Source of the DNA: a virus | Length of the DNA stretch: 20,260 bases | Direction: 5' to 3' (one strand) | IMG/VR virus record: IMGVR_UViG_3300017739_000162 | Coordinates: 1 to 20,260 of that record | In this document: positions 8,292 to 15,750 of the stretch, in pieces | How positions within the stretch are numbered: position 1 is the stretch's first letter | Layout of the letters: every line of letters begins with the position of its first letter | Position numbers and translations under genes: made by a program | The notes under the pieces: generated by a model | What the model was told of the DNA's origin: nothing | The model's input: the letters and a program-made list of their open reading frames with translations, nothing else | Databases searched by the model: none

Positions 8292-10163
8292 TTAAATATT
8301 TTTAACTCGTCCTCTTATATCTGAATCGGGGAATTTTATTTCAAAAATAGAAGGATCTAAAGAAGGGTATATAACACCATTAATGGTTGCTTGTTCTAAA
8401 TCATACTTATATTTTGAATAGTTTAAAATTTCCCCAAATTTATTATTAAATACTACTGATTCAACAGAACTAACTCCTTCAACTAGGTTTAATACATTAT
8501 ATATTTCACTTATTACAATAGGTTGATTTATTTGCCACCTATCTATATTAAAGAAATCTTTTAATTTACTAATACATTCGTTTACAACTACATTATTATT
8601 ATAATTTCTAAAAGTATTTATTTCAAAATCTAAATTAAGATTTATAACAAACGCATTTTTTATATTAATAGAATCAGTTAACATTCTAAACTGTTCTAAA
8701 TAAGTAGCTAAATTTTCTTTCGCAGCTAAATTTAAATCTACTATTTGTTTTTTATTATTATATCCTATTACATATAAATTTAATGCATTTGGGTTTTGTA
8801 TTCTTCTACTAGTTTCTGATGAAATTTGATCATCTTTATTTATATATGCTTTTGCTACTTTACCAAATTTTGATGGCATAACTAATGCTCTAAATATGTA
8901 GTCATCTTTTGTAACTGCTCTTTGTTGAGCGTTAAAATTAGCAGCTGCGTTTAATCTAATATCATTATTTGTATCTCCGGGCCCACCACCTCGAGCAGGT
9001 TCTGGATTAGTAACAGCTAAAGAAGTAATTTGATCAGATATATTAACACCTCCTGTATTTGCCTGGGTTTGTAATATTCCTTTCCTAGTAATTGTATTAC
9101 TATTTACATTAGATGATATACCTCCTCCTTTTAAATAAGTAACAGTTAGTGTGGTATTACTAGGAACTTCACCATAAGCTTTAGTATATAAAAAATTAGA
9201 AGGATCATAGGCTAAGTCTAATTGACTTCTGCCATCATTAATACCTAATCCTACGTTATCGGGATTAGGGATTATTTCTTCATCAGAATTACTAGATATT
9301 CCGGAACCAAATTGGATTTCTAGGGTATTATTTGATTTAAATCTACTTATAAATCTTTTAGGGACTTTTTTAGTTTTTAATAAAAAAGGAACTGTATTAT
9401 TGTATTTTGATAAACTTGGATCATTAGAATATATATTAGATACTTCTTCAAATACTGTTTCTTGGGCTAAATAAGGTACTTCAGTATACCTATTGCCATT
9501 ACTATCAACTATAGAATCGATTCCAATAATATCTGCATCTGTTATATTTAGTGTTAAAAATCTTTCTGGAGGACCTATCGTAAAATTTTTAACTTCAGAT
9601 TTAGCACTTATAGCAGTAACACTTTTTTTTAAAATATACTTTTGAGGTTGGTTAGTAACTGTGTTAATACTAAAAATTGAAATATCAGTGGGGTCAAAGG
9701 ATGAGGAAAAAGAAAAATTAACATCTTCTTGTGTTACAAACTCTAATTGAGTATTACTTTGTGGGAAAAATGAAGATCCTTCTTTAAGAGTAAGAGTTTT
9801 AGTAAAATCTGGTCCATTGGATGCTGCTGGTACTGTATGTGAAATATCTAATTTTACTGAAGAGGCATTAGTAACTTGTGGTTTATAGCCTAAAGTATAA
9901 GCTAAATCAAATAAATTATCTCTTTCTTGAGCATAAGATAATAGGGTTTCTTGAAGTTGAGTATCCGTATAAAATGATAAAACATCACCTACGTATGCAG
10001 CCATTTCAATAAACATCATACCCGGATTTCCTTCAGAAAAATCATTAGCTGTATTAGGGTAATAAATTTTTGCAAAATCTATTAATTGCTGTTTTAATTG
10101 TGCATAATCCCTATTTAGGTAATTTACTGTTTTAGTTTCGCTATTTACTTTAGAATATGACAT
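8292..10163 (-). CDS. Baseplate wedge protein, gp6-like (Baseplate_J superfamily)
   Basis: At 623 residues it is close to T4 gp6 (660). The N-terminal helical domain reads DFSEGNPGMMFIEMAAYVGD (about 41-60), then YTDTQLQETLL and LAYTLGYKPQ. That matches the 'dPgmmliEl-Ayvgd-L-yy-d-lnE-lGY-P' consensus of gp6-like wedge proteins. Around residues 383-424 lies the Baseplate_J hallmark: TNPEPARGGGPGDTNNDIRL followed by QQRAVTKDDY. In T4, gp6 dimers form the iris ring that joins wedges around the hub. The gene begins at the last base of the gp25-like gene's stop codon region (overlap of 1 base), a usual gp25-gp6 pairing. It is complete and looks functional. Confidence 0.92.
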   Translation of the reverse strand: MSYSKVNSETKTVNYLNRDYAQLKQQLIDFAKIYYPNTANDFSEGNPGMMFIEMAAYVGDVLSFYTDTQLQETLLSYAQERDNLFDLAYTLGYKPQVTNASSVKLDISHTVPAASNGPDFTKTLTLKEGSSFFPQSNTQLEFVTQEDVNFSFSSSFDPTDISIFSINTVTNQPQKYILKKSVTAISAKSEVKNFTIGPPERFLTLNITDADIIGIDSIVDSNGNRYTEVPYLAQETVFEEVSNIYSNDPSLSKYNNTVPFLLKTKKVPKRFISRFKSNNTLEIQFGSGISSNSDEEIIPNPDNVGLGINDGRSQLDLAYDPSNFLYTKAYGEVPSNTTLTVTYLKGGGISSNVNSNTITRKGILQTQANTGGVNISDQITSLAVTNPEPARGGGPGDTNNDIRLNAAANFNAQQRAVTKDDYIFRALVMPSKFGKVAKAYINKDDQISSETSRRIQNPNALNLYVIGYNNKKQIVDLNLAAKENLATYLEQFRMLTDSINIKNAFVINLNLDFEINTFRNYNNNVVVNECISKLKDFFNIDRWQINQPIVISEIYNVLNLVEGVSSVESVVFNNKFGEILNYSKYKYDLEQATINGVIYPSLDPSIFEIKFPDSDIRGRVKNI

Positions 10164-10579
10164 TAGTAATTAATTGTTAGTGTTACTGCATCCATTGCAT
10201 TGTTTGCTTTAAGTTTATATATAATTTTAATATCTACAAACTGGTTTTTTTTAAGTATTTCTATATTTTCAACAGAAACCTCGGGAACAAATAACTCAGT
10301 TTGGGTAGTAATAGTACTTTGTAAATCTTCTTCACTTATATTTTGTTTAAATAATTGTTGACTTATACCTACACCAAATAGGGGTTCATTAAATCTTTCA
10401 CCCGGATTAGTTAATAGTAAATTTAAAAGATTACTTTTTACTTGATCTTTAGTAGTATAATTTAATTCAAAGGGGCTCCCCGTAGATCTAAATGGTAATT
10501 TTACCCCTAAAGCTTTTTTAGGTTCTAAATCTATTGGATCTATTTCAATTAATTCCCTTTGTTTAAATCTTATAGCCAT
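10163..10579 (-). CDS. Baseplate wedge protein / sheath initiator, gp25-like
   Basis: This 138-residue protein has the gp25/GPW signature. The core LLTNPGERFNEPLFGVGI (about residues 55-72) matches the family 'l-T-pGER-x-x-x-P-x-FG' motif, and the C-terminus is a beta-hairpin of the expected type (VDIKIIYKL). T4 gp25 sits at the top of the wedge and starts sheath polymerisation. It lies directly upstream of the gp6-like gene, overlapping by 1 base, and directly downstream of a small helical gene. Where T4-type proteins carry an Glu-Pro-Arg motif, this protein reads FVPEVSV (about residues 97-103), so that motif is altered or absent. The family call is firm. Confidence 0.93.
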   Translation of the reverse strand: MAIRFKQRELIEIDPIDLEPKKALGVKLPFRSTGSPFELNYTTKDQVKSNLLNLLLTNPGERFNEPLFGVGISQQLFKQNISEEDLQSTITTQTELFVPEVSVENIEILKKNQFVDIKIIYKLKANNAMDAVTLTINY

Positions 10580-10932
10580 TAGGGTCTAAAATTCTTATTT
10601 TTATTCATTGCCTCCATTAATGGTCCATAGTCTTTATTTACAAATTGGTTTATTGGATCATTAGTAGTAAAAGTATCTTCAGGAGATGGTGTATTAGCTG
10701 TTTCACTAAGTAAAGAATCTAAAGTATTATTTCCCGTATTGAATGAAGGCATTTGTTGTTTTATATCCTGCCTAAATTTTTCTTTGCTTTTAGAATTATT
10801 TTGTTCTGTTATTTGGGGGCTTTTATTATATTTAATTTCCTCCTTTAAAGAATTTAATTCTCGTTTAAGAGCATAGTCTATTTCTTCTCTTACAACTTGT
10901 CTTATAATTTTCTCAAATGCACTTAATTTCAT
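10579..10932 (-). CDS. Small helical phage protein upstream of gp25-like gene
   Basis: This 117-residue, highly charged protein starts MKLSAFEKIIRQVVREEIDY, an amphipathic N-terminal helix of a sort found at the start of many T4-like marine phage proteins. The middle (about 30-75) is rich in Lys, Gln, Asn and Ser and probably disordered. The C-terminus reads INQFVNKDYGPLMEAMNK. There is no enzymatic motif. It overlaps the gp25-like start by 1 base and follows a 23-base AT-rich gap with an AATATATTTATT stretch. I do not recognise a function. A small baseplate-assembly partner is plausible from position only. Confidence 0.65.
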   Translation of the reverse strand: MKLSAFEKIIRQVVREEIDYALKRELNSLKEEIKYNKSPQITEQNNSKSKEKFRQDIKQQMPSFNTGNNTLDSLLSETANTPSPEDTFTTNDPINQFVNKDYGPLMEAMNKNKNFRP

Positions 10933-10944
10933 AATTTCATTTTT

Positions 10945-10958
10945 TAATAAATATATTA
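10945..10958 (-). promoter_or_regulatory. Imperfect AATATATTTATT motif before the small helical gene
   Basis: Minus-strand TTAATATATTTATTA lies 12-13 bases before the ATG at 10932 and overlaps the preceding stop codon. It differs from the other copies at the last position of the core. It is listed because it follows the same position and pattern as the better copies. Confidence 0.25.
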
Positions 10959-11816
10959 ACTTCTAGTTATTTTATACCCAGTTTCTAATATTTCAATATT
11001 ATTATCTCCTATGGAAATGTTTTTTAAGTATTGGATATATTTTTCTCTATTTGAATTTTCTAAATTATTTAATATTTCTTCCGGATTTTCACTCTGGGGA
11101 ATAGTTTCTTGTGTAAGGGTATCACTATCAACAAGACCACTAAATTCAGCTATAATTTGTAAATATATTTGATCTATAACTAATTTTTGAGCATTTATTA
11201 GTGAGTTAATATTATTAATTATACTTATAGCTTCATTACAAGATTCTTCAATCGGATCTGTTTGATCAGTAATATGTTCTTTTATACCCTCTATCACTTT
11301 TGATAGCGATTCAAATTGGTCTACCTTAGATTTTGCCTCTTTTAATTTATCATCAGTACTAATAATAGCGCCTCCACCTGATCCTGGTATTGGTGCACCT
11401 ACTGGGGTATTTATAGGTAAAGCATTTAAGGCTATCCTAGCACCCGTTATTAATTTTTTTAATGTTGGGATAAAACTAAGAGCTGTTTCAAAAAAATCAT
11501 TTAATTTATCAAAACGTTCGTTTACTTTTGAAATTTTATCTACTATTGCTTGAATTTCATTACTTTTTTGTAAACTTTTATTTTGTAAATTTTCAGTTTC
11601 AGATTTTAATCTTATGTATTTTTTATCGACTAGATCTAATTGCTCCTGTGTAACTGGTAATCCTCCCAGTTGTTGTTTAATAGTTTCAGGATCAGATAAT
11701 TTTTTTAAAATTTCTTCTTTTAAATTAGAAGAAGTACTATTCTTTACTTTATTTTTTATTTCTTCTACAGCAAGTGTATTAGATGAAATTATACTATTAA
11801 ATGCGTCTTGTATCAT
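10956..11816 (-). CDS. Coiled-coil tail/baseplate protein, unknown family
   Basis: Most of this 286-residue protein is predicted helical. The first coiled-coil stretch runs over about residues 66-115 (KYIRLKSETENLQNKSLQK onward). A short hydrophobic part (ALSFIPTLKKLITGARIAL, about 112-130) leads to a Gly/Pro loop (TPVGAPIPGSGGGAI). A second helical stretch (about 155-225) contains NSLINAQKLVIDQIYLQII. The C-terminus is a small ordered tail. Its start overlaps the previous stop by 4 bases (ATGA), which suggests translational coupling. The architecture resembles helical virion proteins that pack around the tail hub, but I cannot name the family. A tail-assembly role is inferred from context. 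Confidence 0.65.
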   Translation of the reverse strand: MIQDAFNSIISSNTLAVEEIKNKVKNSTSSNLKEEILKKLSDPETIKQQLGGLPVTQEQLDLVDKKYIRLKSETENLQNKSLQKSNEIQAIVDKISKVNERFDKLNDFFETALSFIPTLKKLITGARIALNALPINTPVGAPIPGSGGGAIISTDDKLKEAKSKVDQFESLSKVIEGIKEHITDQTDPIEESCNEAISIINNINSLINAQKLVIDQIYLQIIAEFSGLVDSDTLTQETIPQSENPEEILNNLENSNREKYIQYLKNISIGDNNIEILETGYKITRS

Positions 11817-12286
11817 GTTAAAAATACTTTAGTGCTTTTTATCTCGTCTAAGCTATTTTTTAAATTTGTAATTCTAGTTTTTGTAGCTTGAACTTTTGAA
11901 GGAAATGTAGCATCTGGGGCACATGGACCTGCTATTGGGGCTATTGGTTGTAATAATAATAAATCTATATTATACATTTGTTCTAAAATAGATAATATTT
12001 CTTTTAATTTACTAATTAATTCATTAGATTTTACAGCAGCATTATCAATAGTACTGCCGGGTGAATCAATACCTAATTGTATTCTGGGTGATTCAACTAT
12101 AAATTTACTATTCTCAGCTTGAGAAGTGTTAAAATGAATTTCTCCGTTTGTAGAAAAGGAAAATCCATTATTAGCAAAAAATAAACTATCATCTCCCGCA
12201 TTTAATAGAATTCTTCCTTGACTATTTGTTACTAATTGTTTACCTACATATAAATCAGGTAAAATTGGTTTAAATTTTTTAGACAT
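11813..12286 (-). CDS. Small beta-rich hub/spike-associated protein candidate
   Basis: This 157-residue protein has short beta-strand repeats in its first half (GRILLNAGDDSLFFANNG, then FSTNGEIHFNT and KFIVESPRIQLG, about residues 24-72). That alternation resembles the beta-prism or beta-helix pattern of spike-associated proteins. The second half is helical (about 85-105), followed by a proline-rich stretch (LLQPIAPIAGPCAPD). It follows the hub gene with a 1-base overlap and is coupled to the coiled-coil gene by a 4-base overlap. Position directly after the hub suggests a spike or hub accessory. No family is recognised with certainty. Confidence 0.6.
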   Translation of the reverse strand: MSKKFKPILPDLYVGKQLVTNSQGRILLNAGDDSLFFANNGFSFSTNGEIHFNTSQAENSKFIVESPRIQLGIDSPGSTIDNAAVKSNELISKLKEILSILEQMYNIDLLLLQPIAPIAGPCAPDATFPSKVQATKTRITNLKNSLDEIKSTKVFLT

Positions 12287-14463
12287 TATTTTCCTTTTCC
12301 TAAATTATATACTATTTGGGCATTTTGTAAGTAATCTATGCCCCCGGCTTTACCATTAGGTGCTGATCCTTCTTTTTTACCAAAAATACCATCCCTAAAT
12401 ATATTTTTTTCTTTTACAATTCCATCTTTAATTAAGAGTTCAAGATATTTTGGTACAAAAAATACAGGACAGGCTGTGTCTTTAGGTTCATTATCAATTG
12501 GTAATCTACCCATTTGATTATGACCACCTATTAAGATATTCGGATATTTTTTTACATAACGTTCTACTAATTTTCTTAACGTATATGCTTGGTTTTTTTG
12601 AATATCTATTTTCTTTGTAGTACCACCGATCCAACTAATATTAATAGCGTTTTTATTAGTTTTTTTAGCTATTTCATATGTAGGTGTAATTTGTAAATCA
12701 GAAGTACTTAAGGGACCTCCAACACCATTAGTAACAACACTATCACTATATAATCTTACAGCTAAATCGGGACCAAAATTTCGTGGAATGGTAATATTAT
12801 AACCCCCCGTATTCCATGGTATTTTTCCATCACTGCCTGGTAAAAAATGGGTTTGTATTATATCAACTGGGTTAGCTGAATCATATTGTGCTGTGGTATG
12901 GATCCATAAATATTTAACTGTTTTATTTGGATTAGAAGTTGGGGTTATTTTAGTAGGTTGTTTTATTTGTAAGCTATTTCCTTTGTAATTATAAGCTATT
13001 ACTGTTTCTCCAGAATTCCATCTATCTTTTAAACCTACATATTCTACCCTAGTAGAAAATCTTGGATGTGGGTTATCTCTTGATCCTACAGGTGCAGAAC
13101 TATTAGTAGAACCCGCATTAGTGTTACTAGGATTTGTATTATCTTCTTCTGCAGGTTCACAAGCAGCTATAAAAAATATTTCTGATGTTAATTCAGTTAC
13201 TGCTCCTTCTTCTACTGCTTCATCTAATAAAGCAAAAATTCCGTCTTTGTTTTGATCAACTAATGGAGGATCAAAAACAGCTTCTTCAACTACATTAGGG
13301 GGTTCTGAAAGTGCTCCATCATCAGCAATTACAATTTCTTCATCTAATTCAATTATAGGAGGTTGTACTACAGTTATAGGAGTAGGTGTATCAACTATTA
13401 ATACCTGTTCTTCAGTAGGTTCTTCAAACTCTATATCTAAGGTTTGTAAATTATCACTTGAAACTGATATATTTGAAATATTTTGACCGCTTAATAACCA
13501 CATAGAAGAATGCATATTATTTATATTCTCTAATGAAGCATCACCTTCTATTTCTTCGGATGAACCATTTCCCAATATTACAATGGGTTCTCCTTCACTT
13601 TCATTATCTGACCAATTATTTCTACCTCTGGGGTTTGAAGATCCAAAACGAAGGGACTGTCCAAACCTTCCTTCAATCATAACATCTCCTGAAAATTTTT
13701 GTTTCTTTTTTAAACCTTGGTCTTTAAAATCACCTAAATCAGTATAGTCTTCTTCATTACTATTATCATTTTGGGGGGTGGTTACCGTAGTTGTTTTATT
13801 TTCTTCTGGGATAAACTGTTTTTCAGCATAAAGTCTAGCTTTAGAATCTGCTATATTTAAATTTGTAGAAGTTCCTATTCCGGTTGCTTGTATACCATCA
13901 AATTCTAGGGTTATTGATACTGTATAAGCACCATCACTACTCTGAGTTACAGATCTGTCTATTACTTGAACGTTAGTTAAATTAACTGTTCCAGTAGTCC
14001 TAGTAACTACAGTATTATTTTGTTGTATTCCTAAAGCCGCTTCTTCACTATTGTTTTTTGGGCTATTAGTCATTCTATCCGAGGGTAAAGCATTATGCTC
14101 TACATTATTATGAATATTTAAGGCCGGATAGTAATAATAGGCTTTATTAGATTTTTCACCCTTTAATTTTCTATATATTCGACTAGAGGGACCCGGAAAA
14201 ATTTGTACTACTTCAGATTTTAAGGGAACACTACTTATAAAAGGAAATGCTGGTAATGCTACATCTAAAGCATCTGTATTTGTAGTATTATCGTCATTTT
14301 TTGTTTTATGGAAAAAAATTATACCTATTGAATCTTCTCCCTTATATTCAGGATGATCACTAGTTAAAATTGTATCCATAACTCTTCCAAAAAAGAAAGG
14401 AGCTGGGTTATTAATTACACTATTACTTCCTTTATTATTATTTTTTTTGTTCCTTAAACTCAT
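12286..14463 (-). CDS. Baseplate hub protein, gp5-like, with C-terminal zinc amidase domain
   Basis: The N-terminus of this 725-residue protein (PAPFFFGRVMDTILTSDHPE, residues 20-39, through about 130) looks like the OB-fold of gp5-type hubs. Residues 258-300 (SGDVMIEGRFGQSLRFGSS, then EPIVILGNG) match the 'GDv-EGRfG-slRfGs' segment of gp5-like proteins in marine T4-like phages. An acidic linker covers about 340-450. Residues 515-672 read as an N-acetylmuramoyl-L-alanine amidase (Amidase_2, T7-lysozyme type). Likely zinc ligands are H522 (LWIHTT), H648 (IGGHNQ) and C665 (TACPVF), with Y555 (GGYNITI) and K661 as probable catalytic helpers. So the spike carries an amidase where T4 gp5 carries a lysozyme, and it would cut peptidoglycan stem peptides during entry. 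An A8 run lies in its 26-base overlap with the upstream gene. Hub identity and amidase are both read from the sequence by eye. Confidence 0.85.
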   Translation of the reverse strand: MSLRNKKNNNKGSNSVINNPAPFFFGRVMDTILTSDHPEYKGEDSIGIIFFHKTKNDDNTTNTDALDVALPAFPFISSVPLKSEVVQIFPGPSSRIYRKLKGEKSNKAYYYYPALNIHNNVEHNALPSDRMTNSPKNNSEEAALGIQQNNTVVTRTTGTVNLTNVQVIDRSVTQSSDGAYTVSITLEFDGIQATGIGTSTNLNIADSKARLYAEKQFIPEENKTTTVTTPQNDNSNEEDYTDLGDFKDQGLKKKQKFSGDVMIEGRFGQSLRFGSSNPRGRNNWSDNESEGEPIVILGNGSSEEIEGDASLENINNMHSSMWLLSGQNISNISVSSDNLQTLDIEFEEPTEEQVLIVDTPTPITVVQPPIIELDEEIVIADDGALSEPPNVVEEAVFDPPLVDQNKDGIFALLDEAVEEGAVTELTSEIFFIAACEPAEEDNTNPSNTNAGSTNSSAPVGSRDNPHPRFSTRVEYVGLKDRWNSGETVIAYNYKGNSLQIKQPTKITPTSNPNKTVKYLWIHTTAQYDSANPVDIIQTHFLPGSDGKIPWNTGGYNITIPRNFGPDLAVRLYSDSVVTNGVGGPLSTSDLQITPTYEIAKKTNKNAINISWIGGTTKKIDIQKNQAYTLRKLVERYVKKYPNILIGGHNQMGRLPIDNEPKDTACPVFFVPKYLELLIKDGIVKEKNIFRDGIFGKKEGSAPNGKAGGIDYLQNAQIVYNLGKGK

Positions 14464-14797
14464 CTTTTGCTACTTCTTCTGCTATTTGCTGAAGTTGTTT
14501 TAATTCATCATCTGTAAGTAACGAATCCCCACTGCCCGAACTAGCATTATTTTGTAGTCTTTGGATAACTGCCATCATTTTAATTAAGTGTTCATCATTT
14601 TTAACACTTACTTCTAAATATTCTTTTATAAGAGGGACTACAACAGGAGCATCTCCTATATTTTGTATTAAAGGTTTTAATTCAGCAATTAAAGAATTAA
14701 TTTGTTTATCTTTTTTTTTACTATTATTATATATTTCCTTAAATACGTCAGATGCCGCTTTACCTTCAAATATTATTGTATCAAGTGGATTACTCAT
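14438..14797 (-). CDS. Small helical phage protein upstream of the hub gene
   Basis: I place the start at ATG 14797 (MSNPLDTIIFEGKAASDVF), giving 119 residues, because this reads like a natural N-terminus; an in-frame ATG at 14821 would add MKLGIFIN. The protein is mainly helical and charged. It has a KKKDKQINSLIAELKPLI stretch, then a mid-section helix ending in MMAVIQRL, a Ser/Gly linker (NNASSGSGDSL), and an acidic C-terminal helix. There is no catalytic motif. It overlaps the end of the gp55-like gene by 8 bases and the hub gene by 26 bases. The hub overlap contains a run of eight A residues. A chaperone or hub-assembly role is possible from position but unproven. Confidence 0.65.
   Translation of the reverse strand: MSNPLDTIIFEGKAASDVFKEIYNNSKKKDKQINSLIAELKPLIQNIGDAPVVVPLIKEYLEVSVKNDEHLIKMMAVIQRLQNNASSGSGDSLLTDDELKQLQQIAEEVAKDEFKEQKK
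14441..14448 (-). other. A8 run in the overlap of two genes
   Basis: Eight consecutive A residues (minus strand) sit in the 26-base overlap between the small helical gene and the hub gene. The upstream frame reads CAA AAA AAA TAA and the hub frame reads AAC AAA AAA AAT. Loss of one A by slippage, or a +1 shift, would join the upstream reading frame to the hub frame. The hub gene has its own ATG at 14463, so this is not needed to explain the gene. Confidence 0.4.
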
Positions 14798-15497
14798 GTT
14801 TATAAATATACCCAGTTTCAAGGTATTGAGTATAACAACTAAGATATATTTTCTTCATTATTTTTACTACTTTAGTAATAATAGGGGTTTCAAGACCCGT
14901 AATTTCTCTAATATAAATATAAATAGCTTTTTTATTAAAAATTTCTAAAGATTCACGTTTTTTAAATATAGTTAAAACAGCGTCTGCGACTTGAATTTCT
15001 TCCTGTTTTTTAAAAGTACTTGATAAAATATTATCCATATATGCTATAAATAAATCTAAAAACTCAATTTTTTCACTACGAACTGCATTTCTATCAAATT
15101 CATTTAATATGTTATCATCAGTATCTACTTCAATTAAATCTGCTTTAATTTTTTTCTTAGCATAGTTTTTATTATTGTATAATATAAGATAATTTTTTCC
15201 TACTATACTAAAATAAGAAAAGGCTTTACCCTTGCCCACCTTAAAATAGTGAAGTTTTTCAAGTAAAAAGCAAATAACTTCATGTTTTAAATCTTCAAGA
15301 TCATCTACTTCTGTATAATAAAATTTAAAAGTATGGATAAGATTTTCGGCCAGTTTATAAAACGAATAATGTATTCGCGAATTATAAATCCGATTTCTTT
15401 CTGTTTGGTCTTCGCTAGCTAAATATTCAATTATAGCTAATTCTGTATCTTCTGTAAAATATAATCTTTTACTTTTACGTCCTCTTTTTTTGGCCAT
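14790..15497 (-). CDS. 55: Late-transcription sigma factor, gp55-like
   Basis: This 235-residue protein is longer than T4 gp55 (185). Residues about 13-115 carry the gp55 pattern: YFTEDTELAIIEYLAS, then KLAENLIHTFKFYY, DLEDLKHEVICFLLEKL and KGKAFSYFSIVGKNYLI. This is a sigma-70 region-2-like core that binds host RNA polymerase and recognises a -10-type element. The C-terminus (about 192-222, IREITGLETPIITKVVKIMK) could form a helix-turn-helix-like segment. The N-terminus is basic (AKKRGRKSKR). In T4, gp55 needs the gp45 clamp and gp33; neither is in this window. The gene sits in the same run as the hub gene, so it may be co-transcribed with its own targets. The gene symbol follows the T4 convention. 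Confidence 0.88.
   Translation of the reverse strand: MAKKRGRKSKRLYFTEDTELAIIEYLASEDQTERNRIYNSRIHYSFYKLAENLIHTFKFYYTEVDDLEDLKHEVICFLLEKLHYFKVGKGKAFSYFSIVGKNYLILYNNKNYAKKKIKADLIEVDTDDNILNEFDRNAVRSEKIEFLDLFIAYMDNILSSTFKKQEEIQVADAVLTIFKKRESLEIFNKKAIYIYIREITGLETPIITKVVKIMKKIYLSCYTQYLETGYIYKHE
14801..14810 (-). promoter_or_regulatory. TATATTTATA motif near the start of the small helical gene before the hub gene
   Basis: Minus-strand TATATTTATA lies 3 bases before the ATG at 14797, inside the end of the sigma-factor gene. Its complement is TATAAATATA. The close spacing would make a -10 reading leaderless or misplaced, so it may be coincidence here. It is exact to the core seen at 1386-1397 and 19541-19552. 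Confidence 0.3.
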
Positions 15498-15501
15498 TTA
15501 A

Positions 15502-15750
15502 TTAACGAAGGCGAAATTCATTTAATGCCTCCTGTATTTTCTTAATTTCCTGAAAAAACCAACCTATTTCATCATCTGCTATAAAAGATCCTCTATCATC
15601 TATTTGATTAAGTCTTTTATCACAGTGGGCTATAGCTTCACTTTGTTTACTTATAAAGTCCTCTAATTCTTCGTTTTTTTTAATTAGATTACGAATAGCA
15701 AATCCGGATACAATTAATAGGGCTGATAATATCGCAATTATAATTTCCAT
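15502..15750 (-). CDS. Small membrane-anchored coiled-coil protein
   Basis: This 82-residue protein begins with a hydrophobic helix (EIIIAILSALLIVSGFAI, residues 2-19), followed by a basic stop-transfer (RNLIKK). A charged helical or coiled-coil tail follows (about 25-50 and 65-80). It ends EALNEFRLR. The layout predicts one N-terminal membrane helix with the tail in the cytoplasm (basic residues just after the helix). It lies 4 bases upstream of the sigma gene and 1 base downstream of the HD-like gene. Small proteins of this type occur in T4-like phages next to gene 55, but I know of no defined function. It could tether something to the inner membrane or act in lysis; neither is supported further. 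Confidence 0.65.
   Translation of the reverse strand: MEIIIAILSALLIVSGFAIRNLIKKNEELEDFISKQSEAIAHCDKRLNQIDDRGSFIADDEIGWFFQEIKKIQEALNEFRLR

Noticed and set aside
14801-14810. TATAAATA on the plus strand as a T4-type late promoter driving plus-strand transcription
   Set aside because: There is no plus-strand gene to drive; the AT-rich composition and near-palindromic motif make this orientation unconvincing.
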